Positions 28,174-36,906 are shown, counted from the stretch's first letter. The stretch is 64,000 nucleotides of DNA from Pantanalinema rosaneae (GCF_050753385.1 NZ_JBLZFZ010000001.1:242738-306737); one strand, 5' to 3'. Numbers and translations: made by a program. Notes: a model not told the origin generated them from the letters alone.

Positions 28174-30081
28174 TTAGCCTGCTTTCTGGCGAGATCTCCG
28201 ACGTTCAATCCGGCTGAGCACTCGCGTCACTAATTCCGGCCCTAACACGGGTTTAGTAATAAAATCATCGGCTCCCGCCGCAAAGGCCTGTTGCAATGCG
28301 TCCGCGTTGGTATGGGCAGTCACCACCAAAACGGGGAGATCTCCCCATTGGGCATCCTGCCGTACCACCTGACATAATTCCAGTCCACTCACTAATGGCA
28401 TTTCCAAATCTAACACGACTAAATCGGGCGCACTGGTGATGAGCACCTGCCAGAATCGTTGGGGTTCCGTTAAGGTGATCACATCTACCCCCCAAGGAGT
28501 CAGCACCGAGGAAAGGGCGGCTAAGGTGGTGGCATCATCATCCACCATCAACACCCTAGCTTCAGCCAGGGCAGGAGGGGGTAAGGTATGGGCGATCGCT
28601 TGAAAGATCTGTTCCGTCGTGGCGGGTTTATGGAGAAACTGCCGCGCCCCCAACCGGGAAACCGCTAAGCGATCGGCTAAACTGTCCCGCCCCGTAAAGA
28701 TAATCACAGGGAGATTCGGCGATCGCTCCGATAACTCATGTAATAGTGTTAATCCATCTTCCTGAGTTCGCGGAAAACTTAAGTCCAACAACACAATATC
28801 TGGACTGGCCAAAGCTAACCGCGATCGAGCCGTTGCCAAATCAGCCGCTACTTTGAGCCGGATCCCCCAGGACTCAGCTTCTGCCTGTAACTGTTTGGTC
28901 AACGCGGTATCATCATCAATCACCAGTACCCGATAATTTTGCAACATCGGCGCTGGCGACACGGCTGCCCGTTTCGGCGATTGTGTCAGTTCGTGCTGTA
29001 ATGCCGTGACCAGTTGAGCAAATTGGGCAATTTCCGGAGCTGTGAGGCGGCGATCGAAGCGCAACAAATGTTCTAGCGATCGTGCCAACTGGGAACCGTC
29101 TGGATAGCCAAAGGATGCCATTGAACCCGCCAGTTTATGCGCTTCATGCTGGGCGGCTTGCTGCAAGTCTGGAGACAGTTCATTGGTCAGCAAGGCCAAC
29201 TTTGCCTGTTCGAGGATCGTGATCTGGGCTTTAAACGAATCCCGAAATCGCTTTAGAACTTGGTTAATCGCTATTGTGTTCTTGGCGCGAGATTTTGGTT
29301 GCTGGAAGGAACGATCGCCGACGGTAGCCGTTGGCTTGATCGCCGTCTCTACCCGTTGAGGAGCAGCCTTCAGGCGATAGCCCATGCCATAAACGGTTTC
29401 AAGTAAATCTTCAGTCAACCCCCCTGCCCGGAGTTTCTTCCGCACATCTTTAACATGCGTCACGATCGCGCGTTCCGTCGGCGCATCATCAAAGCCCCAT
29501 AACCGATCCAGAATGGCACTACGGCTAAAAATGCGATCGGGATGACGCAAAAACAATTCCAATAGATTGTATTCAGTTGCCGTCAGCGGAATCACCTGTT
29601 CTCCTACGGTAACTCGCCCCGCCGTCAGGTCTACACACAGATCCCCCCAGGTTAAGGTCAAAGCGGAATTACGATCGCCAACCTGAGCAACACTCGCTGG
29701 AGTTTTAGCGACACCCGCAACTGCACTCCGCCGTAATAAGGCACGCAATTTGGCTAATAAGGCTTCTGGGGTGTAAGGTTTGATTACATAATCATCGGCT
29801 CCAGCATCTAATCCGGCAACAATGTCGGCATCAGTCGTTTGGCTGGTCAGTAATAGAATCGGCTTCTCGTAGCCCTGCGATCGTAATTGCCGACATAAAC
29901 TAATCCCATCCAACCTGGGAATTTGTAAGTTCAGTAGAATCAGGTCATAGTCTACAGCACTGGCTAAATCTAATCCAGTCTGCCCATCTACCGCCAGATT
30001 AATCATGTAATGGTTCGCGGTTAGCATTTCTGCCAACGCTGTACTCATCACTGTATCATCCTCAACCAGCAGGATTTTCAT
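28174..30081 (-). CDS. Multi-module response regulator: REC, winged helix, Hpt, REC, REC
   Basis: The product has 635 residues. Residues 1-120 are a receiver (VEDDTVMS, LLNLQIPRLDG with Asn-Leu preceding, IKPYTPE). About 145-240 is an OmpR/PhoB winged-helix DNA-binding domain (LTATEYNLLELFLRHPDRIF, VYGMGYRLK). About 270-375 is a histidine phosphotransfer domain with its His in EAHKLAGSMASFG. Two further receivers follow, about 385-505 (IDDDTALT, LLDLSFPRTQEDG, LHKP) and 510-630 (VDDDATT, VLDLEMPLVSG, ITKPV). In the first receiver the usual phosphoacceptor region reads DYDLILLNLQIP, with Asn in the Asp position, so it may not be phosphorylated normally. It is 27 bp upstream of the cyanobacteriochrome kinase, so both are probably co-transcribed. 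Confidence 0.93.
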   Translation of the reverse strand: MKILLVEDDTVMSTALAEMLTANHYMINLAVDGQTGLDLASAVDYDLILLNLQIPRLDGISLCRQLRSQGYEKPILLLTSQTTDADIVAGLDAGADDYVIKPYTPEALLAKLRALLRRSAVAGVAKTPASVAQVGDRNSALTLTWGDLCVDLTAGRVTVGEQVIPLTATEYNLLELFLRHPDRIFSRSAILDRLWGFDDAPTERAIVTHVKDVRKKLRAGGLTEDLLETVYGMGYRLKAAPQRVETAIKPTATVGDRSFQQPKSRAKNTIAINQVLKRFRDSFKAQITILEQAKLALLTNELSPDLQQAAQHEAHKLAGSMASFGYPDGSQLARSLEHLLRFDRRLTAPEIAQFAQLVTALQHELTQSPKRAAVSPAPMLQNYRVLVIDDDTALTKQLQAEAESWGIRLKVAADLATARSRLALASPDIVLLDLSFPRTQEDGLTLLHELSERSPNLPVIIFTGRDSLADRLAVSRLGARQFLHKPATTEQIFQAIAHTLPPPALAEARVLMVDDDATTLAALSSVLTPWGVDVITLTEPQRFWQVLITSAPDLVVLDLEMPLVSGLELCQVVRQDAQWGDLPVLVVTAHTNADALQQAFAAGADDFITKPVLGPELVTRVLSRIERRRSRQKAG

Positions 30082-30193
30082 GAGTTACTGAGTTTGGATG
30101 CAATACAGGATAATCTACCTGATCGGACAATCAGTTGGCTATCCTAAAAATATTGCTTTTCAACTGGCTTGACTGTGATTAGTATTGAATTAT

Positions 30194-30799
30194 ATGGATT
30201 ATTCCATCGCGATCGCTGCCCTGCAACAGGCTGATCCTACCCTGGCTCGACTGATTGGACAGGTAGGAGAATGCCGCTTAGCTCAGGTGCAGCAATCGGG
30301 GGATGTCTTGGCGTGTGTGGCGCGATCGATCATCTACCAACAGCTATCAGGCAAAGCCGCAAGCACCATCTATCAGCGCTTTCTTCAACTCTATCCACAG
30401 CCATTTCCTACCGCCACGGCTATTTTAGAAACCCCCGACGATGTGTTACGGAGTGCGGGAATTTCCCGATCGAAAGCCATTTACCTTAAGGATCTGGCTC
30501 AACAGGTGTTGAATGGATTACCCAGCATGGCTGAGTTGGCACAGATGGAGGATGAAGCGATCATTCAAACCCTCCTGCCCATTAAAGGAGTTGGGCGCTG
30601 GACAGTCCAGATGCTGTTGATCTTTCGCTTACACCGTTGGGATGTCTTACCCGTTGATGATTTGGGCATTCGAGCTGGCATTCGCCGTACCTATCAGTTG
30701 CCCGATTTGCCCACAAAATCCCAAGTACAACAATTGGGACAACCCTGGCAACCCTACCGCACGATCGCCTCCTGGTACTTGTGGCGCAGTCTGGAGTAA
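30194..30799 (+). CDS. DNA-3-methyladenine glycosylase (AlkA/HhH-GPD family)
   Basis: The product has 201 residues from the ATG at 30194; a TTG three codons earlier is possible. The helix-hairpin-helix is LPIKGVGRWTVQMLL (near residue 135) and the catalytic Asp follows in LPVDDLGIRAGI. RSIIYQQLSGKAASTIYQRF is the conserved N-terminal helix pair of the family. It excises alkylated purines to start base-excision repair in the cytoplasm. It is a short single-domain form without the N-terminal domain of E. coli AlkA. The gene is monocistronic and convergent with the next gene. Confidence 0.93.
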   Translation: MDYSIAIAALQQADPTLARLIGQVGECRLAQVQQSGDVLACVARSIIYQQLSGKAASTIYQRFLQLYPQPFPTATAILETPDDVLRSAGISRSKAIYLKDLAQQVLNGLPSMAELAQMEDEAIIQTLLPIKGVGRWTVQMLLIFRLHRWDVLPVDDLGIRAGIRRTYQLPDLPTKSQVQQLGQPWQPYRTIASWYLWRSLE

Positions 30800-30920
30800 C
30801 TTTGAGGAAGGCGCTTTACACTAAAGACCATAGATGACTTTACGGTTACCCATCGCTAGCCGCACTTTGACCCCAAAATGGCTGCAACATTCAATGGTCG
30901 ATCGACATGCCGTTGCAGAT

Positions 30921-32126
30921 TCAGACTTTGGCGAAGTTCGCTGGATCTTGATCCCGACGGTGTTTTACCGGAATCGGAGTTCCTTGCCCATCACCAACCA
31001 AAGCCGCCGTTTCCTCCAATGCAGTTCTCAATCGTTTAGCTGCATAGATGGACATATCCCGTGGCACACTAATGCGATCGCGCAAATATCGTAGTGCCGA
31101 GTCTGAGCCGGGGGGAGGGGAACAACTCTCACCTGTCATCATTAAGGTCAGGGCACAGCGCAATGCTTGATCAACTACTTGATCATCGGCTGGGTTGACG
31201 CGAATCATGTTGGCGTGGTGCTTAATGACCCGATAGAGTGCTTCCTGACGAGAATTGGCTGGTTCTGGATACGTCGCATCTGGCAAGCCAAACCAGGGGC
31301 CGCGATCGACTCGCTGTTGGTTTAAGCGAGTTTGGGGTTCACCATTTTCCCAACAACCTCCCATCTGTGGCGGTAAATCATGGACGTGAGTGTGGAAATC
31401 ACTTTGGGTACCGCGATAGGTCGATCGGCGTTCCATCGCATCAAACCAGTCTGCCAATCGAGGATTGACCTCACGCATTGAGTAGCCTTTGTAATAGTAC
31501 AAACTGGCATTCATCCGTTCCACATAGGGCGTGAAGATGACATCCGCTGTCCCAAAGGTATCTAAGAAATAGGAACCAGGAGTACTAGCTAAGGCATGTT
31601 CGACCTTATTTACCACTTCAATAAATTGGTCGCGGTTCTGGCGTTCCTGTTGCGGCATGATGGGGGGATAGCATAACCAGGCACACCAGGCTCGAAACAG
31701 CAAGCGTTCCAGCCGTCGTAGAGACAGGACTTGGGGATCTTCCATCCCCTGCGCCAACGGGCCAAAGGCGTGTTCTAGGGCAAGCAAAATATCATCACTT
31801 TCGGTAATCAGTTGCCCATCGAGTTCCAAGGCTGGCAACATGCCCGATCGCACCTTCTGCTTGTACCAACGTTCTTTTTCCCCATAGCAAAACATGGTCA
31901 CTTTTTCGATGCGATAGGGAATTTGTTTTTCTTCTAGCCACAGCCACACCTTCTGACAGTAGGGACACCAGGCATGGTGATCACGATAGAGGGTGACTCG
32001 CACTGCCGATTCACTCTGCCCAAATAACCGTAATCGCGCTTGGGCATTGGTCAAACCATTGATCGGATCAACTTGCCAGTCGGTCAGGGCGGCAAGTTCT
32101 GTCCAGGTTAGCGGGGCAATGGTCAT
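30921..32126 (-). CDS. Glutathione S-transferase family protein with extended C-terminus
   Basis: The product has 401 residues. A thioredoxin-fold N-terminal GST domain at about residues 43-125 carries a glutaredoxin-like CPYC motif (AWCPYCQKVWLWL) and the glutathione-contact Glu-Ser (LITESDDI). A helical GST C-terminal domain spans about 140-270. A further segment of about 130 residues (ANSRQEALYRVIKHH onward, ending RISVPRDMSIYAAKRLR) is not part of standard GSTs; this arrangement recurs in plant and cyanobacterial GST-like proteins. It probably performs glutathione-dependent thiol chemistry; the substrate is unknown. Confidence 0.88.
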   Translation of the reverse strand: MTIAPLTWTELAALTDWQVDPINGLTNAQARLRLFGQSESAVRVTLYRDHHAWCPYCQKVWLWLEEKQIPYRIEKVTMFCYGEKERWYKQKVRSGMLPALELDGQLITESDDILLALEHAFGPLAQGMEDPQVLSLRRLERLLFRAWCAWLCYPPIMPQQERQNRDQFIEVVNKVEHALASTPGSYFLDTFGTADVIFTPYVERMNASLYYYKGYSMREVNPRLADWFDAMERRSTYRGTQSDFHTHVHDLPPQMGGCWENGEPQTRLNQQRVDRGPWFGLPDATYPEPANSRQEALYRVIKHHANMIRVNPADDQVVDQALRCALTLMMTGESCSPPPGSDSALRYLRDRISVPRDMSIYAAKRLRTALEETAALVGDGQGTPIPVKHRRDQDPANFAKV

Positions 32127-32175
32127 AGGGGTGTCCTGAATGATCTCTCACAGTATTAGCTTACATCGGCTGTGA

Positions 32176-32844
32176 TCAGGATGGCACTTGCAATAACGGT
32201 AAAAAGGCACTGGCTAACATGGCGGCTTGCGTCCGATCGCGCACATTTAATTGACTGAGAATGCGCGTAATGTGATTTTTTACAGTCCGTTCTGAGATAA
32301 ATAGAGCTTCGGCAATTTCGCGATTACTGGCTCCTGCCACAATTAAACACAATACTTCTCGTTCTCTCGTCGTCAGTCCCGCCAGTTCAGTAGGCAAATG
32401 GACAGGTTGGGAAGGAACGAGAGGAGGGGGAGCCGCAATCGCTTTTTCTAGCAAACCCGGCCCCATTTGGGTATACCCTTTATGCACCGCGCGAATTGCC
32501 GCTGCGAGATCATCCGAATGGGTATCTTTGAGTAAATAGCCCTGTGCCCCCGCCCGAATGGCTTGCGAGACATAATCATCATCATCAAAGGTTGTCAGCA
32601 CCAGAACTCTGGTATCACTAAACTGCTGACAAATCCGCTGGGTAGCCGCCACTCCATCCATAATCGGCATCCGCACATCCATTAACACCACATCAGGATG
32701 TAAGGCTTCGACTTGCGCGATCGCGTGCTGCCCGTTTTCCGCTTCCCCTACGACTTCTAGATCTGGCTTGGCTTCCAACAAGCTTTTCAATCCCTGCCGA
32801 ATAATCATTTGATCATCGACTAGTAGCAGCCGAATCTTGGTCAT
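32176..32844 (-). CDS. NarL/LuxR-type response regulator
   Basis: The product has 222 residues. The receiver (residues 1-120) has VDDQMI, the phosphoacceptor Asp in LMDVRMPIMDG and a Lys in LLKD. The C-terminal LuxR helix-turn-helix is LTTREREVLCLIVAGASNRE and following. Its ATG overlaps the stop of the upstream kinase by 4 bp, so the two are a translationally coupled pair. Likely targets include the divergent LTxxQ/MacAB operon; this is inference from position. Confidence 0.95.
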   Translation of the reverse strand: MTKIRLLLVDDQMIIRQGLKSLLEAKPDLEVVGEAENGQHAIAQVEALHPDVVLMDVRMPIMDGVAATQRICQQFSDTRVLVLTTFDDDDYVSQAIRAGAQGYLLKDTHSDDLAAAIRAVHKGYTQMGPGLLEKAIAAPPPLVPSQPVHLPTELAGLTTREREVLCLIVAGASNREIAEALFISERTVKNHITRILSQLNVRDRTQAAMLASAFLPLLQVPS

Positions 32845-34085
32845 AACACAGGCTGAGGTAATGGAATCACCACACTAACTTGGCACCCTTGCTGAACTTG
32901 ACTGGTCAAAACAAACTGACCACCTAATGCCGTTGTGCGCTCTCGCATTCCTTGCAGCCCAAAGCCAGTGGTGTTGCCCGTTGGATCAAATCCCTGTCCG
33001 TTATCCATCACTTGTAGTTTGAGCCGACCCCGATCGTCCTGTACCACTATTGTCACCTGAGTTGCCGCACTATGCTTATAAATATTCGTGAGTGATTCCT
33101 GCACAATCCGATAAACGGCGGTACTAATTTCTGTGGGAATCGATTGAGTCAGTTGAATTTGGCAACTTGGAGCAATCTCAGTCACACGTTGAAACTCCTC
33201 TACCGCCCTGAGAATGGCTGTTTCTAGCGATTGCCCTTGTAACGGATTCGATCGCAGGGTGGCAATCGATCGCCGCACTTCCTGCAACGCCCTAGACCCC
33301 AATTGTTTTGCTTCTCGTAAAAATGACTCAGTTTTTTCAGAGTTGGGTGGCAAAAACAGTAAGGCATTTTCTAACTGAATACTTTGTGCAGTCAAGGCAT
33401 GACCTAACGCATCATGAATTTCACGCGCAATCCGATTGCGCTCTTGTAGCGTTGCCTGATCCTCAATCCGTAAAGCATATTGCCGTAACTGATCATTTGC
33501 CAATAATAATTTTTCGCGGCTCTGACGTTCTGCCAACAGTGCATTAACTAATAATAAAATGAATAGTAAGGCAAGTCCAAAGGTGACCGCCGTATTCAGT
33601 TTCAGCGTCAGAATGGTACTGGCGATCGCTTCCGGAATCTCTCCGCCCGGTCGTCCTCGGGGAGGGGGCGGTGGCATCCCCAGAAATTGCATCATCAGAA
33701 ATGCGACGAAGACTAACCCCGTGACGATTAACCGACCCGCTTGTTGAAAAATCAGACAACTACGAATGACGATAATCACTCCCAGTAATGGGAAAAACCC
33801 AATGCGGTTATCCAGGCTAAAGAGGAGAAATAACAGCCCAAACTCCGCCCCGGTATACAAAATTTTGTGACGCAGGTTAGCGATCGGCAATCGGAAGCCC
33901 ATCAAACCAAAGCCAATCAAACAGGGAATGAAATACCATAACGCCGCGAAATTAACACCAAACCGATGCGGTCGGATGGCAAGTAGTAGCGTAATCCCTA
34001 ACAGAATCCATTCCAGGTACACAATGACGTGAAAGGAATGATTGGGGAAGGGACGAAACCACGCAGTAGATGAGTGACGGAGCAT
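32841..34085 (-). CDS. DesK/NarX-type sensor histidine kinase
   Basis: The product has 414 residues. About six hydrophobic segments in the first 180 residues form an integral membrane sensor; between them lies a Pro/Gly-rich loop (MPPPPPRGRPGGE). A HisKA_3 dimerisation domain carries the phospho-His in AREIHDALGHAL near residue 225, and a HATPase with DNGQGFD and GFGLQGMRER follows. This class partners LuxR-type regulators, as here. DesK-type kinases sense membrane state, but the signal of this one is not known. Confidence 0.93.
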   Translation of the reverse strand: MLRHSSTAWFRPFPNHSFHVIVYLEWILLGITLLLAIRPHRFGVNFAALWYFIPCLIGFGLMGFRLPIANLRHKILYTGAEFGLLFLLFSLDNRIGFFPLLGVIIVIRSCLIFQQAGRLIVTGLVFVAFLMMQFLGMPPPPPRGRPGGEIPEAIASTILTLKLNTAVTFGLALLFILLLVNALLAERQSREKLLLANDQLRQYALRIEDQATLQERNRIAREIHDALGHALTAQSIQLENALLFLPPNSEKTESFLREAKQLGSRALQEVRRSIATLRSNPLQGQSLETAILRAVEEFQRVTEIAPSCQIQLTQSIPTEISTAVYRIVQESLTNIYKHSAATQVTIVVQDDRGRLKLQVMDNGQGFDPTGNTTGFGLQGMRERTTALGGQFVLTSQVQQGCQVSVVIPLPQPVL

Positions 34086-34174
34086 GGCAGAAAACCAGGT
34101 GTGGCAAGCGCAATCATGATCGGAGATAGTCTCTACTCTAGGTTAACGAGGGCACTAACACCAGAGATGTTTTT

Positions 34175-34247
34175 CCCAACTGATCGCAGGCATGACTGTG
34201 ACTAAACTCCTATCGCCAATAGGACTAAAGTCCTAGATCAGGTTGGG
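34175..34247 (+). promoter_or_regulatory. Long nested hairpin upstream of the LTxxQ gene
   Basis: CCCAACTGATC at 34175-34185 pairs with GATCAGGTTGGG at 34236-34247, with one bulged G. Inside, GACT at 34200-34203 pairs with AGTC at 34229-34232 and TCCTAT at 34208-34213 pairs with ATAGGA at 34219-34224 around a 5-base loop. A competing hairpin, GGAC/GTCC around 34222-34233, is mutually exclusive with the inner stem. It lies in the divergent intergenic space, 86 bp before the LTxxQ start, and may be a leader structure or a dispersed palindromic repeat. Confidence 0.5.
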
Positions 34248-34333
34248 AAGTTTGAACGATGTCTAACCGAGCGATCGCCCTCTAGGATTTGAGTGTCGAT
34301 ATTCATTCGACGACCAAATTATCAGGAACGACA

Positions 34334-34930
34334 ATGAATTCACAATCTTTACCCAATCTGCTTTCCAGTCAAAAACTGCTGCCTCTGATGGCTGGGGCAG
34401 TGGCGATCGCTCTGGCGATCGGGAGTGCGATCCCCGTGGGTGCCCAATCTACCACTCCCAATACTCCTAATAACTCAACCGAACGTCCTCAGCGCCCTAA
34501 ACCTAACGTCCTGAATCTGACTTCCCAGCAACAGGAACAGATGAAACAAATCATGGAATCTAGCCGGACTCAGATTGATGCCATTCTCACGGCGGAACAA
34601 AAGGCACAACTCCAAGCCGCGAAAGCCAATCGCCCTAACTTCCGTCCCGATGGCAACGGTAGCCGTCCCAATTTAACCGCCGAACAAAAGGCACAATTAC
34701 GCGCTAATCGGGGCGATCGCCGTGGACCAGGTGGTGGTTTTGCCAGCTTAAATCTGACCGCCGAACAAAAGGCACAAATTGATGCCGTGATGCAATCGAC
34801 CAAAGCCCAAATGGATGCGGTGTTAACGCCAGAACAACGGCAACAGAAACAGCAGTTTGAACAGCAATACCAACAACGCCGCCAATCCCGTGGTCAAAGA
34901 CCTCAGTTCTCGCAATCCCGGAACAATTAA
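34334..34930 (+). CDS. LTxxQ-repeat (Spy/CpxP-like) periplasmic protein
   Basis: The product has 198 residues from the ATG at 34334, with AGGA upstream; the frame extends 15 codons further without support. A signal peptide (hydrophobic LPLMAGAVAIALAIGSAIP, cleaved near VGAQS) leads to a Gln/Arg/Asn-rich helical protein with three copies of LTAEQKAQ and one LTPEQRQQ. Spy and CpxP of enterobacteria have LTxxQ motifs and act as periplasmic chaperones or stress sensors. Here the repeats are more numerous and the linkers are Pro/Gly-rich. It is divergent from the DesK/NarL pair and upstream of a MacAB-type exporter, which suggests an envelope-stress module. Confidence 0.8.
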   Translation: MNSQSLPNLLSSQKLLPLMAGAVAIALAIGSAIPVGAQSTTPNTPNNSTERPQRPKPNVLNLTSQQQEQMKQIMESSRTQIDAILTAEQKAQLQAAKANRPNFRPDGNGSRPNLTAEQKAQLRANRGDRRGPGGGFASLNLTAEQKAQIDAVMQSTKAQMDAVLTPEQRQQKQQFEQQYQQRRQSRGQRPQFSQSRNN

Positions 34931-34960
34931 GCCACCGCCCTGATCTTGGCGGAAAGCGAA

Positions 34961-34992
34961 CCCAAAGTCCCTCAACATTGGGGGATTTTGGG
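34961..34992 (+). terminator. Hairpin after the LTxxQ gene
   Basis: CCCAAAGTCCC at 34961-34971 pairs with GGGATTTTGGG at 34982-34992 (one G-T pair) around a 10-base loop, 31 bp after the stop codon. There is no T-run afterwards, so it may be a 3'-end stabiliser or a weak terminator. Confidence 0.5.
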
Positions 34993-35113
34993 AGTTCAAC
35001 CTTGCCCCCTCAGCCTATGAGTTCGTGAAGTTGTGACAACTGGATTAAAGCAACCACGATCGCCCAGCTTCGCAACTCCGACACCCTGAATTCCTGCTGT
35101 ATCAGAGGTCAGT

Positions 35114-35296
35114 ATGCTACCCCATCTCAAGCCCCTGCGGATTTTGTGCTTATTCACGATCGTCGGCATCACCGCCTCAGTCATCCCGATCGCCCCCGTT
35201 ACTCACCAACCTGTTCCCGAAACATCTGTATCGAAACACACCCTACGATTGCTAACCCAACTTGATTTCAACCCATTCAGTCACGATCTAAGATAA
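35114..35296 (+). CDS. Small hypothetical protein with a hydrophobic N-terminus
   Basis: The product has 60 residues. The ATG at 35114 has a GAGG five bases upstream. Residues about 8-27 (ILCLFTIVGITASVIPIA) are hydrophobic and could be a signal peptide or membrane anchor; the rest is polar. It ends 13 bp before the efflux adaptor gene and so would be the first cistron of that operon. No family was recognised. It could be a leader peptide rather than a functional protein. Confidence 0.45.
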   Translation: MLPHLKPLRILCLFTIVGITASVIPIAPVTHQPVPETSVSKHTLRLLTQLDFNPFSHDLR

Positions 35297-35309
35297 GGGG
35301 GAAGTCGCT

Positions 35310-36836
35310 GTGGTATCCGATTGGATGAAGTGGAAGTTCAGATTACCCACCTGGTTGTTAGGAGTGCTGGTTCTGAGCCTACTAGGAACTGGAGCCTATG
35401 TCGCCTATAGCCAGGTGACAACGACACAACGACAGGCAACCCGCCGGGGGGGGCAAACCGTCGCCGTAGAGCGTCAAACCCTACCAATCACAATCTCAGC
35501 CAATGGCACAGTGCAGCCAGAGCGATCGGTCAACGTTAGCCCCAAGAACTCGGGCATTCTCCAAGAACTGTTGGTCAAGGAGGGCGATCGGGTTGAGGCA
35601 GGACAAATTCTGGCTCGAATGGATGCCTCTAACCTCCAGGGACAACTCCTACAAGCCCAGGCAAACCTCGCCTCTACCCAAGCCAATCTGGATAAACTAC
35701 TGGCAGGCAATCGTCCCCAAGAAATTGCCCAAGTCCAAGCGCAACTTGCGGCGGCTCAAGCTAATCTCGATCGCTTAGTTGCTGGCAATCGTCCCCAGGA
35801 GGTTGCCCAGGCTCAGGCACAGTTAACCTCCGCCCAAGCCAATTTGCGGCAGGCTGAACTCACCTTCAACCAAAATCAACAGCTTTACAGTACCGGAGCG
35901 ATCTCTCAGCGTGAGTTAGATACCTCTCGCACAGGCTTAGACACCGCCAGGGCACAGGTGGAGCAAGCCCAGCAAGCCCTTAACTTGCAACAGTCTGGTA
36001 CTCGACCGGAAGAGGTTGCTGCCGCCCGCGCCCAGGTCGAACAACTCCGGCAAGCCCTCAGTTTGCAACAGTCTGGTTCCCGTCCAGAGGACATTGCGGC
36101 GGCGCGTGCCCAGGTTTTGAATGCAGAAGGGGCATTACGCACCATTCAAACGCAAATTAACGATACAGTAATTCGCGCCCCCTTTAGTGGGGTGATTACT
36201 CGCAAATATGCCGATCCGGGAGCCTTCGTGACTCCGACCACCTCCAGTAGTGCGGAATCCTCCGCCACCTCGTCCTCGATTCTGGCACTGGCTGCCACCA
36301 ATCGGATTGAAGCCAAAGTCGCAGAAACCAGTATTCCTAAAATCAAAGTTGGGTTACCTGTGACGATTACAGCAGATGCGTACCCGAATCAAACCTTTAC
36401 GGGGAAAGTAGTCCAGGTCGCTACTCAATCGACTGTGGAGCAAAATGTCACCAACTTTGAAGTTAAAACCTCGGTCGTAGATGCCAAAAACCTGTTACAG
36501 GCAGGGATGAACGTCAATGTCGAGTTTCAGGTGGGCACTCTCAGTGATGCCTTAGTGGTGCCGACCGTGGCGATCGTCCGACAAGACCAGGGTAGCGGGG
36601 TATATCTCATCGGTCAGGAGGAAAATCGTCGTCCCCGCTTTCAACCCATTACCACCAGCGTCACCCTTGATGATAAGACGGTAGTGGAGTCGGGTCTGAA
36701 TGTGGGCGATCGCGTACTACTCAGTTTCCCGCAAGGTGAACGTCCTGCCTCTAGAACGCCTTCGATCTTCCCCGGTATGGGTGGTGGACCTCCGGGAGGT
36801 GGCGGTGGCGGCGGTAGACGGGGTGGCGGTGGTTAG
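35310..36836 (+). CDS. Periplasmic adaptor of a MacAB-type exporter (HlyD/RND-MFP family)
   Basis: The product has 508 residues from a GTG at 35310 that follows AAGGGGGAAG. A membrane anchor lies at about residues 10-32, a lipoyl half-domain at about 55-100 (VKEGDRVEAGQILARMD), a very long coiled-coil hairpin at about 105-275, then the second lipoyl half (IRAPFSGVITRKYADPG) and a beta-barrel. The tail of about 20 residues is almost all Gly. Both arms of the hairpin contain a tandem 26-residue duplication. It would connect the inner-membrane permease encoded next to an outer-membrane channel. Order adaptor, permease, ATPase matches MacA plus a MacB split into two genes. Confidence 0.93.
   Translation: MVSDWMKWKFRLPTWLLGVLVLSLLGTGAYVAYSQVTTTQRQATRRGGQTVAVERQTLPITISANGTVQPERSVNVSPKNSGILQELLVKEGDRVEAGQILARMDASNLQGQLLQAQANLASTQANLDKLLAGNRPQEIAQVQAQLAAAQANLDRLVAGNRPQEVAQAQAQLTSAQANLRQAELTFNQNQQLYSTGAISQRELDTSRTGLDTARAQVEQAQQALNLQQSGTRPEEVAAARAQVEQLRQALSLQQSGSRPEDIAAARAQVLNAEGALRTIQTQINDTVIRAPFSGVITRKYADPGAFVTPTTSSSAESSATSSSILALAATNRIEAKVAETSIPKIKVGLPVTITADAYPNQTFTGKVVQVATQSTVEQNVTNFEVKTSVVDAKNLLQAGMNVNVEFQVGTLSDALVVPTVAIVRQDQGSGVYLIGQEENRRPRFQPITTSVTLDDKTVVESGLNVGDRVLLSFPQGERPASRTPSIFPGMGGGPPGGGGGGGRRGGGG
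35685..35840 (+). repeat. 78-bp tandem duplication in the first coiled-coil arm of the adaptor
   Basis: Two units, 35685-35762 and 35763-35840, encode near-identical 26-residue segments built on NLDxLxAGNRPQEzAQ. Twenty-six residues is close to an integral number of heptads (3.7), so coiled-coil register shifts slightly per unit. Confidence 0.85.
35976..36131 (+). repeat. 78-bp tandem duplication in the second coiled-coil arm of the adaptor
   Basis: Two units, 35976-36053 and 36054-36131, encode near-identical 26-residue segments built on ALxLQQSGxRPEzzAAARAQV. Unit length is identical to that in the first arm, as needed to keep the antiparallel hairpin matched. Confidence 0.85.
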
Positions 36837-36849
36837 GCAAGGGCAGGAG

Positions 36850-36906
36850 ATGGGAAAGATGGGGAAGATGGGGAAGATGGGGAAGATGGGGAAGATGGGG
36901 AAGATG
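36850..36906 (+). repeat. 9-bp tandem repeat at the permease translation start
   Basis: Six consecutive in-frame units of ATGGGGAAG (the first is ATGGGAAAG) at 36850-36903 are followed by ATGGCG. Each unit encodes Met-Gly-Lys and contains both a purine-rich Shine-Dalgarno-like stretch and an ATG, so the region offers seven alternative in-frame starts. Confidence 0.9.

Noticed and set aside
35976..36145. Minus-strand ORF 35906-36145 and similar frames opposite the adaptor gene
   Set aside because: They are shadows of the repetitive Ala/Gln-rich coiled-coil coding sequence; repeats in them mirror the sense-strand duplication.
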